Source of the DNA: CAYRJA01 sp964424455
GTDB lineage: Bacteria; Bacteroidota; Bacteroidia; Chitinophagales; UBA10324
Length of the DNA: 11,171 nucleotides
Direction of reading: 5' to 3'
Assembly (NCBI GenBank): GCA_964424455.1
Contig: CAYRJA010000105.1
Coordinates: 1 to 11,171 of the forward strand
The stretch's first letter is position 1, and every line of letters starts with the position of its first letter. The position numbers were made by a program, and so were the translations under genes. Under the pieces are notes generated by a model, which was not told the DNA's origin, did not search any database, and saw only the letters and a program-made list of their open reading frames with translations. Below are positions 1 to 5,900 of the stretch, piece by piece.

Positions 1-1
1 C

Positions 2-220
2 TCAAACGGTAATAAAACTTATTCCCCTATTTTTGATTCATGCAACAACACCACTATGCACTATAAGTATTTTGATCCATTACTCAATTCTACAGTAATC
101 ATAAAAATTTCCTTTAAGCCCAATAAAACGGAATTAGTAACCACGAAGGAAGAAGACATTAAAAAGGATGATTCGCCGAACCTCAATTTGCATATGATGA
201 CATCAATGGTTCTAAATTAG
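2..220 (+). CDS. C-terminal fragment of an unrecognised protein (5' end outside the window)
   Basis: Frame 2 is open from the first base of the window to a TAG at 218-220, giving 72 residues with no need for a start codon here. The fragment is polar, rich in Asn, Thr and Lys, with short alternating hydrophobic stretches (for example STVIIKISF) and a charged KEEDIKKDD segment near the end. That is compatible with the tail of a beta-rich exported or lipoprotein-like protein, but I recognise no family. The open frame could be chance in AT-rich DNA. Its length, and its position before a short convergent gap to the next gene, make a real gene end more likely. No T9SS sorting motif or terminal membrane segment is seen. 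Confidence 0.5.
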   Translation, partial: SNGNKTYSPIFDSCNNTTMHYKYFDPLLNSTVIIKISFKPNKTELVTTKEEDIKKDDSPNLNLHMMTSMVLN

Positions 221-294
221 AAAAGAGTAAACCTGTAACATCCTTTCTACTATTCTACTATCATCGGTATTTTATAAAAACTATTTTCAGTACT

Positions 295-885
295 CTATAA
301 ACCTATACCAAATCCGGCTCTTATCACCGGTCTGTTATAGTAAGGGCTATAAACATTCTGAATAACATCGTACAGAACTGAAATAGTGAAAGCAGAATTT
401 TCACCTACTCTCTGGCTATATCCTGCACCTAACAATAAACTTGGAATAGTGATGCGTTTTCTCTCGAATGCAGTGGGATAAATAGGATTGTTCGGTTCCA
501 GCACTTCAAAGTTATTCATCTCATATTGGGCATGTGCAAACACATTGTCAAGAACAAAAAACCTTGCATAAACCCCACCGCCATAGTAATATGATTCTTC
601 TTTTTTTCCTGTATAATTACCATAGTAATCATACAATTTATACTTGATGTATGTAAACGAGGGCTGCACTCCTACGGAAAGCCGGTCTGTAGCCCGGTAA
701 CCCAGCAATGGCGAAACCTCTACATAAGTTACCGAACCGAAACTTAATCCGCCGTTTCCTCCAACATAAAACCGCTTCTTATCAAATGGCTTTAAGTCGC
801 TGACACTGTTGCCTTGTGCAAAAAGGAAATGTGTTAAAAACAGAAGAATAAAAACAAGAGTAATTCTTTTCATATCAAATTTCAT
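295..885 (-). CDS. Small outer-membrane beta-barrel protein, secreted, function unknown
   Basis: A 196-residue protein with an N-terminal signal peptide: basic KR, a hydrophobic core around residues 8-22, and likely cleavage after the AQ at 23-24. The mature part alternates aromatic and small residues (YVGGNGG at 40-46, a YYYGGGVYARFF stretch near 99-110, SLLLGAGYS near 149-157). It ends in a strand-like RAGFGIGL, typical of small Bacteroidota outer-membrane barrels. I infer roughly eight strands from length only. Two ATG starts are possible, at 885 and 873 (residue 5). The second gives a tighter signal peptide, and neither has a Shine-Dalgarno sequence. The gene lies 57 nt downstream of the FAD-dehydrogenase gene on the same strand and may be read through from it. 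Ligand and role cannot be told from the sequence. Confidence 0.8.
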   Translation of the reverse strand: MKFDMKRITLVFILLFLTHFLFAQGNSVSDLKPFDKKRFYVGGNGGLSFGSVTYVEVSPLLGYRATDRLSVGVQPSFTYIKYKLYDYYGNYTGKKEESYYYGGGVYARFFVLDNVFAHAQYEMNNFEVLEPNNPIYPTAFERKRITIPSLLLGAGYSQRVGENSAFTISVLYDVIQNVYSPYYNRPVIRAGFGIGL

Positions 886-942
886 TTGTCGCTAAAATTG
901 TAACACTAAGGTTGTTCTATTTCTGCTCAATCAGGAAAAGTA

Positions 943-2355
943 TCAGGCAAATATCTTTCCCGGATTCATAATTCCTTTAGGGTCGAACACATTTTTTATT
1001 TGCTTCATCAACTGAATTTGTGTTGGGTTGAAAGCAATATCCATGTATGGTTTCTGCACCCATCCTATTCCATGCTCGCCTGACAATGTTCCACCCAAAC
1101 GAACCACAAGCTGGAATATTTCACGAATACCTTTAGGCAGTTTTTCATTCCATTCGGTTTCACTTAAATCACCGCGAATAATATTCACATGAAGATTTCC
1201 ATCACCTGCATGACCATAACAGACAGATTTGAATCCATGTTTTTTACCGATCTCTTTTACTCCTTTCAGTAGAGCGGGAAGTTCTGCACGAGGCACCACT
1301 GTGTCCTCTTCTTTGTAAACTGAATGTGCCCTTACCGCTTCTGCAATACTTCTGCGCAGTTTCCACAAATCTGATTTTTGCTGAGCAGTATCAGCAAGCA
1401 AAATTTCTCCGCAACTGAATTTTTCCAATACTATCGCAATTTTCTCTGCCTCTTTGTACAATACATCCATATCATTCCCATCCACTTCTATCAGCAAATA
1501 TGCCTGACTGGATTCTGAGTTTTCTGTAACAGGCATTTTTATATTCTGAACAAATTTCAATGTCCAGTCAATCGCATCACGCTCCATAAACTCCATAGCA
1601 GAAGGCGTAACACCTGCATGAAAGACCGCTGCAACTGCTTCACACGCTTTTTCTGCTGTTGAAAACGGAACAAGCATCAGCAAATCAAACGGCGGATAAG
1701 GGATAAGTTTTAATACAATCTTTGTTACAATTCCCAATGTGCCTTCGCTGCCTACCACTAATTGAGTAAGGTTATATCCGGTTGCATTTTTCAGCACATT
1801 TACTCCTGTCCATATAATTTCGCCGTTGGGTAAAACCATTTCCAGATTCAGCACATAATCTTTTACCACTCCGTATTTCACTGCTTTCGGTCCGCCGCTG
1901 TTCTCTGCGATATTTCCTCCTATGAAACAGGAACCTCTGCTGGCAGGATCGGGCGGATAAAACAATCCTTTTTCTTTTACAGCATTCTGTAACACTTCGG
2001 TAATAACTCCCGGCTCTGTAACCACTTGTAGGTTTCGTTCATCAATTTGTAAAATACGATTTAACTTTTCGCAGGAGAGAACTACTCCGCCAAAAACCGG
2101 AAGCGCTCCGCCGCTTAATCCCGTACCGGCGCCACGAGGTGTTACAGGAATATTATTCTCATAGCAGAGTTTAAGAACTTTGCTGATTTCTTCTGCTGAT
2201 TGGGGTTTTACTATTACTTCGGGAAGAAATGACAGGTCTTCTGTTTCGTCGCTCGAATATTTTTTCAGTGATACATCGTCAAATAAAACAGCATCATCGT
2301 CTGCAATGGATTGAAGTTGCTCAATTAAAACAGAAGTGAGTTTATTGAATGACAT
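943..2355 (-). CDS. FAD-linked 2-hydroxyacid dehydrogenase (GlcD / D-2-hydroxyglutarate dehydrogenase type)
   Basis: A 470-residue cytoplasmic flavoprotein of the VAO/PCMH fold. The N-terminal FAD-binding domain (about 40-220) carries PRGAGTGLSGG at 73-83, DPASRGSCFIGGNIAENSGG at 136-155 and VGSEGTLGIV at 201-210. The C-terminal FAD-oxidase domain holds GHAGDGNLH at 381-389 and GEHGIG at 426-431. H382, H389 and E427 correspond to the metal ligands described for D-2-hydroxyglutarate dehydrogenases, and H428 to the neighbouring catalytic histidine. The family oxidises D-2-hydroxyacids (glycolate, D-lactate, D-2-hydroxyglutarate) and passes electrons to an acceptor. The exact substrate cannot be read from sequence. 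No GlcE/GlcF partner genes or fused Fe-S domain are present, so it looks like a stand-alone enzyme. It begins 18 nt after the regulator gene ends, suggesting co-transcription. Confidence 0.93.
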   Translation of the reverse strand: MSFNKLTSVLIEQLQSIADDDAVLFDDVSLKKYSSDETEDLSFLPEVIVKPQSAEEISKVLKLCYENNIPVTPRGAGTGLSGGALPVFGGVVLSCEKLNRILQIDERNLQVVTEPGVITEVLQNAVKEKGLFYPPDPASRGSCFIGGNIAENSGGPKAVKYGVVKDYVLNLEMVLPNGEIIWTGVNVLKNATGYNLTQLVVGSEGTLGIVTKIVLKLIPYPPFDLLMLVPFSTAEKACEAVAAVFHAGVTPSAMEFMERDAIDWTLKFVQNIKMPVTENSESSQAYLLIEVDGNDMDVLYKEAEKIAIVLEKFSCGEILLADTAQQKSDLWKLRRSIAEAVRAHSVYKEEDTVVPRAELPALLKGVKEIGKKHGFKSVCYGHAGDGNLHVNIIRGDLSETEWNEKLPKGIREIFQLVVRLGGTLSGEHGIGWVQKPYMDIAFNPTQIQLMKQIKNVFDPKGIMNPGKIFA

Positions 2356-2373
2356 TGGATGTTATGCCCTGAC

Positions 2374-3744
2374 TCAGCTTACGCTTTCTTCTCTCTTCAG
2401 AGAAAATTTCTCAATCTTGTTGTATAAATGACTGCGCTGAATATCTATTTCATCCGCCGTTTTTGAAACATTCCAGTTGTTGACACGGAGTTTGTACTCG
2501 ATAAATTGTTTTTCCATATAATCTTTAAAATCCTGAAACTTGTCGTACTTGTTGAATATGGATTCAAACGGGTCGCGGGTAGGATTAGCAACACCATAAG
2601 TCAATACTTCATTCTCAGTTATTTTATTGTCACTAAGAATTATTAAACGCTCCAGCACATTATGCAACTCACGGATATTTCCTGTCCAGTTAATACTCTG
2701 TAGTTCCAACATTCCTTTCGGCGTAATTACTTTACGCGGGATTCCATTGTCTTCGCAAATTTCCCTGACGAATTGTTCGGCAAGAACCGGAATATCATCT
2801 CTTCGTTCATTTAAAGTGGGTACATGAATCAAAATCACACTTAATCTGTGATATAAATCCATTCTGAAATTATTCTTGTCAATTTCACGAAGCAAGTCTT
2901 TATTGGTGGCTGCAATCACACGAACATCTACCGATATTTCCTTATCTCCACCTACGCGGGTAATTTTCCCTTCCTGCAGTGCGCGTAACACTTTTGCCTG
3001 AGCGCTCAGACTCATGTCACCAATTTCATCAAGGAAAAGAGTACCTCCGTTTGCCTGTTCAAATTTTCCGATTCGCTGTTTTATCGCTGAAGTGAATGCT
3101 CCTTTTTCGTGACCGAACAATTCACTCTCGATTAATTCAGAAGGAATAGCCGCACAATTCACTTCCACCAATGGAGCATCATGGCGGCTGGATTTTTCAT
3201 GAATCCACCGTGCCACCAATTCTTTTCCGGTTCCGTTTTCGCCGGTAATAAGAACACGAGCTTCTGTTGGCGCTACTTTTTCAATCTTCTGAATAATTTT
3301 TTTAACTGCGGGAGAATTACCGAGAATGTCACGCGTCTTAGTAACTTTTCTTTTTAAAACTTTTGTTTCTGTAACAAGCGATGCTCTTTCGAGTGCATTA
3401 CGGACGGTAATGAGCAGCCGGTTTAAATCCATCGGCTTCGCTACAAAATCAAAAGCTCCTTTCTTCACTGCCTCCACTGCGGTTTCTAATGTGCCATGAC
3501 CGCTTACCATAATTACCGGTGTGTCGGCATAGTTTGCCTGAATTTTTTCCAGCACTTCCATCCCATCCATCTTAGGCATTTTTATATCAAGAAGAACTAC
3601 ATCATAAGTGTTATCCTTCATCATGTTTAATCCTTCTACACCATCCGCAGCTTCTTGTACATTGTAACTTTCATATTCCAGAATTTCACGAAGTGTTTTC
3701 CGAATGCTTTTTTCATCGTCAATGATTAAAATAGTAGCAGCCAT
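2374..3744 (-). CDS. NtrC-type sigma-54-dependent response regulator (REC-AAA+-Fis HTH)
   Basis: A 456-residue three-domain transcription activator. The receiver domain (about 4-118) has acidic residues D9/D10, phospho-acceptor D53 in LLDIKMP, S81 and K103 in AKP. The AAA+ domain (about 140-370) has Walker A GENGTGKE (168-175), Walker B GGTLFLDE (233-240), R294 and R300 in the FRMDLYHRL segment as arginine-finger candidates, and sensor II GNIREL (355-360). A Fis-type helix-turn-helix lies at about 413-450. The sigma-54 contact loop reads GAFTSA (215-220) instead of the usual GAFTGA. Such proteins hydrolyse ATP to open sigma-54 RNA polymerase complexes after phosphorylation by a histidine kinase. 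No kinase gene is in the window. No clear TAnnTTTG box is seen in the 84 nt upstream, so it may be read from the genes before it. Targets are unknown. Confidence 0.95.
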   Translation of the reverse strand: MAATILIIDDEKSIRKTLREILEYESYNVQEAADGVEGLNMMKDNTYDVVLLDIKMPKMDGMEVLEKIQANYADTPVIMVSGHGTLETAVEAVKKGAFDFVAKPMDLNRLLITVRNALERASLVTETKVLKRKVTKTRDILGNSPAVKKIIQKIEKVAPTEARVLITGENGTGKELVARWIHEKSSRHDAPLVEVNCAAIPSELIESELFGHEKGAFTSAIKQRIGKFEQANGGTLFLDEIGDMSLSAQAKVLRALQEGKITRVGGDKEISVDVRVIAATNKDLLREIDKNNFRMDLYHRLSVILIHVPTLNERRDDIPVLAEQFVREICEDNGIPRKVITPKGMLELQSINWTGNIRELHNVLERLIILSDNKITENEVLTYGVANPTRDPFESIFNKYDKFQDFKDYMEKQFIEYKLRVNNWNVSKTADEIDIQRSHLYNKIEKFSLKREESVS

Positions 3745-3828
3745 ATTAGATTGGGTTTGAATGGGTAAAAGTAAGCAATGCCCTAATGATTTAGAGGGAA
3801 TGTGGAAAAATATTGTAAAAGGGAATTG

Positions 3829-4890
3829 TCAATGACTGACAATAAATTTTTTTGTTATTCTCTTCCCTTCTTTACTGCTGACACTCATGAAATAAAATCC
3901 GTTTACCAGCTTGCTTACATCTATGTCCGTCTGATACTGAGTCAGTATTTCTTGAAGGATAACTTTCCCCGACAAGTCTGTAATGGTAAATAACTTTCCT
4001 TCATCGGTATAAACCTGAATAAACTGATTTGCAGGATTTGGATAAGCAAGAAATGGAATAACCTTTTTCTCTTCAGCATAAGTAACCACTGAATGAAGTG
4101 TGTCTTGATAAATAACAGATGAAACCGTCGGCTTGCCCATCCCGCCTGATGCGTTTATCTGTAACAGCGGTAATCCCTTTCCCTTTCCAAGAAATTTATA
4201 CTCATAGGAAATAACGGTAAAAGAAGGCACTCCAAATCCAAATAAACTTACTGAATCAACATCTGTTACAGTGGATTTAACCCGTAGCACATCAAAAGTG
4301 TCCATTGGTAAAATTAATTTTCCCCACCCATCCACTTTATTTTTTCTCTCTCTTTTTTGTTTAAAATAAATATAAGGAGGCGTAGTCATTGGCGGCACTG
4401 AGAAAAAGTAAGACGATTTACTAATACCGGTATCGCCAAAGTTCATTGGGAAATTGTACCACACATCTGTTGGATTGATAAAAACAGGAACAGGAAACCC
4501 ATTGAGTTCGCCTGCAAAAGCAGTCTGCTCAAATTTTGAAGTTGAGTTCTTGTAAATATTGTACGCATTTTTCAAAGTGAAGAATGTGTCCACCGATACA
4601 TTCTGCATAAGGCGTTCTGCATAAGAAGAGGTTAAAAAAAGAAACTGATAAGCATACGGCAAATTGCTCTTTGCTAACATAGTATCATAACTCTGGCTCT
4701 GGTATTTCAGATTTGAAAAATCCCATATCATACTATCACCAGTCGAATCAATATTAACATCAAGAGGGTTTGCTGATGAAAGCAGGAATACTTCTCCGGA
4801 TTTCGGCATATCAGACGAGGTGATGGTTATCTGTGCCTGACTGTAAAAAGCGATTCCACATAAAATAAAACTTAGTAAAATTTTCTTCAT
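3829..4890 (-). CDS. Secreted protein with T9SS type A C-terminal sorting domain
   Basis: A 353-residue exported protein. The signal peptide (1-20) ends in SQAQ. The C-terminal part (about 278-353) is a classic T9SS sorting domain: the YPNPANQFIQV segment at 283-293, FTITDLSGKVI near 301-311, then DVSKLVNGFYFMSV and a final KRITKKFIVSH. The family knowledge is that such domains direct a protein through the type IX secretion system to the cell surface or medium. The middle region (about 21-277) is beta-rich with many aromatic residues and no catalytic motif that I recognise, so the cargo function is unknown. It sits 58 nt after the MORN-repeat gene and 84 nt before the regulator gene, both on the same strand. 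No promoter box is visible in the 58-nt gap, which favours co-transcription with the MORN-repeat gene. No T9SS machinery gene is present here. Confidence 0.9.
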   Translation of the reverse strand: MKKILLSFILCGIAFYSQAQITITSSDMPKSGEVFLLSSANPLDVNIDSTGDSMIWDFSNLKYQSQSYDTMLAKSNLPYAYQFLFLTSSYAERLMQNVSVDTFFTLKNAYNIYKNSTSKFEQTAFAGELNGFPVPVFINPTDVWYNFPMNFGDTGISKSSYFFSVPPMTTPPYIYFKQKRERKNKVDGWGKLILPMDTFDVLRVKSTVTDVDSVSLFGFGVPSFTVISYEYKFLGKGKGLPLLQINASGGMGKPTVSSVIYQDTLHSVVTYAEEKKVIPFLAYPNPANQFIQVYTDEGKLFTITDLSGKVILQEILTQYQTDIDVSKLVNGFYFMSVSSKEGKRITKKFIVSH

Positions 4891-4948
4891 GGTGATAAAT
4901 GGTTTGTAATTGTTTTTCTGTTCTTATCTGCTGTCTTCATTCTGCAAT

Positions 4949-5761
4949 TTACTTTTTCTTCACAACTTTCTCATCCATCATGGCGCCGTCTTTCCATGTT
5001 TGTGTTTTATCTAAAACGCCTTCCTGATTGTACTGTTTCCACACTCCGCTTTTCTTTCCTCCAATATAATCGCCTTCCGCTTTAATTAATCCGCTGTCAG
5101 AATATTCTTTCCAATATCCGGATTCATAATTGTCCTTCATCATGCCTTCTGCTTTCAACTTTCCATTTTCATAGTAAGATTTTGCCGGACCGTTAATATC
5201 GCCATTGGTGTAAATATATTCAACAAGCAGTTTACCATTGTTGTAATACCATTTATTTACACCATCGCGTACTCCCTTATCGTTTGTGTTACCGTCTTCC
5301 TGAAGTGCGCCATCAGGATAATAAATTCTATGCTTGCCTACCGCCACTCCATTCACATAAGTTTCCTCTGATTTTATTTTGTTGTCGCGGGAAAAAATGC
5401 GTACCGGTCCATTGAGTACATCATCTGTGTAAATCTCTTCTTTCATCAGCCGCCCATCGCTGGCGTGCATTTGGCTGTATCCGTTTTTCTTACCCTCGTG
5501 ATATTCATCCAGCATGTAAATGATATGATTGTCGAAGTAAGTTCGCCACAATCCTTCTTTTTTTCCGTTTACCAATTCTCCGTATTCCATAATAGCGCCG
5601 GTAGAATCTGTAACTTTAAAAACTGTAACAGCCGGATTAGACGACTTTATAAAGGTAACGGTATCTAACTTTGGTTTACTGAAGTGATGCGTATTATTTC
5701 CCTGTGAAAAAGCTGTAAAAGGGAATACAAAAAACAGAGAGTGGATAAAATAATTTTTCAT
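4949..5761 (-). CDS. Secreted MORN/YwqK-type repeat protein
   Basis: A 270-residue protein with a signal peptide cleaved probably after the SQ at 19-20 (no lipobox cysteine). From residue 61 to 252 it consists of about eight degenerate units of 18-24 residues built on the MORN-like pattern G-x-x-x-x-G-x-W/Y-x-x-Y-x-x-x-G-x-x-x-x-E. Examples are NGKKEGLWRTYFDN (65-78), NGPAKSYYENGKLKAEG (190-206) and GGKKSGVWKQYNQEG (234-248). The tail is lysine-rich (EKVVKKK). Proteins with these repeats are often auto-labelled 'YwqK family antitoxin', but nothing here indicates a toxin-antitoxin pair and the signal peptide argues against a cytoplasmic antitoxin. Biochemical role unknown; the repeats probably form an extended beta-hairpin stack. 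A TAnnTTTG promoter candidate lies upstream, and the T9SS cargo gene follows in the same direction. Confidence 0.88.
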   Translation of the reverse strand: MKNYFIHSLFFVFPFTAFSQGNNTHHFSKPKLDTVTFIKSSNPAVTVFKVTDSTGAIMEYGELVNGKKEGLWRTYFDNHIIYMLDEYHEGKKNGYSQMHASDGRLMKEEIYTDDVLNGPVRIFSRDNKIKSEETYVNGVAVGKHRIYYPDGALQEDGNTNDKGVRDGVNKWYYNNGKLLVEYIYTNGDINGPAKSYYENGKLKAEGMMKDNYESGYWKEYSDSGLIKAEGDYIGGKKSGVWKQYNQEGVLDKTQTWKDGAMMDEKVVKKK

Positions 5762-5784
5762 AAGATGAATAGGATTAGTTGGTA

Positions 5785-5817
5785 CAAAAATAATTTTTCA
5801 GCTATTTTCATATTCAA
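5785..5817 (-). promoter_or_regulatory. Candidate Bacteroidota promoter for the MORN-repeat gene
   Basis: On the minus strand a TATTTTTG box (5792-5785) matches the Bacteroidota -7 consensus TAnnTTTG. A TTG lies 22 nt upstream (5817-5815), at the long end of accepted spacing for a -33 element. Transcription would start about 15-20 nt before the ATG at 5761. The region is AT-rich, so chance matches are possible. Confidence 0.4.
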
Positions 5818-5839
5818 CAATCGTACTTCTTTTTTAAAC

Positions 5840-5880
5840 AAGAAAGGGGAAACAAGTTTTAAGTATGCTTCCCCTTTCTT
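5840..5880 (-). terminator. Hairpin terminator after the M16 peptidase gene
   Basis: A perfect 12-bp inverted repeat, AAGAAAGGGGAA (5840-5851) and TTCCCCTTTCTT (5869-5880), separated by a 17-nt loop, lies 20 nt past the M16 stop codon. On the minus strand the stem is followed by GTTTAAAAAAG and its 3' arm is itself pyrimidine-rich. This fits an intrinsic terminator for the peptidase transcript, although the U-tract is short. It isolates the peptidase from the MORN-repeat gene, which has its own promoter candidate downstream of the hairpin. Confidence 0.7.
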
Positions 5881-5900
5881 CATATTATTCAATAAATATT

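Noticed and set aside
221..294. Bidirectional terminator in the convergent gap
   Set aside because: Only a 10-bp all-AT palindrome (TTTTATAAAA) and a 6-bp pair about 60 nt apart are visible; too weak to call.
3745..3828. CCCTAA...TTAGAGGG dyad near 3781-3798 as a terminator between the T9SS cargo gene and the regulator gene
   Set aside because: Short, bulged stem with no following T-run on the minus strand.
4949..5761. Toxin-antitoxin locus based on the YwqK-like repeats
   Set aside because: The protein is exported and has no adjacent small toxin-like gene; the neighbour is a 353-residue T9SS cargo protein.
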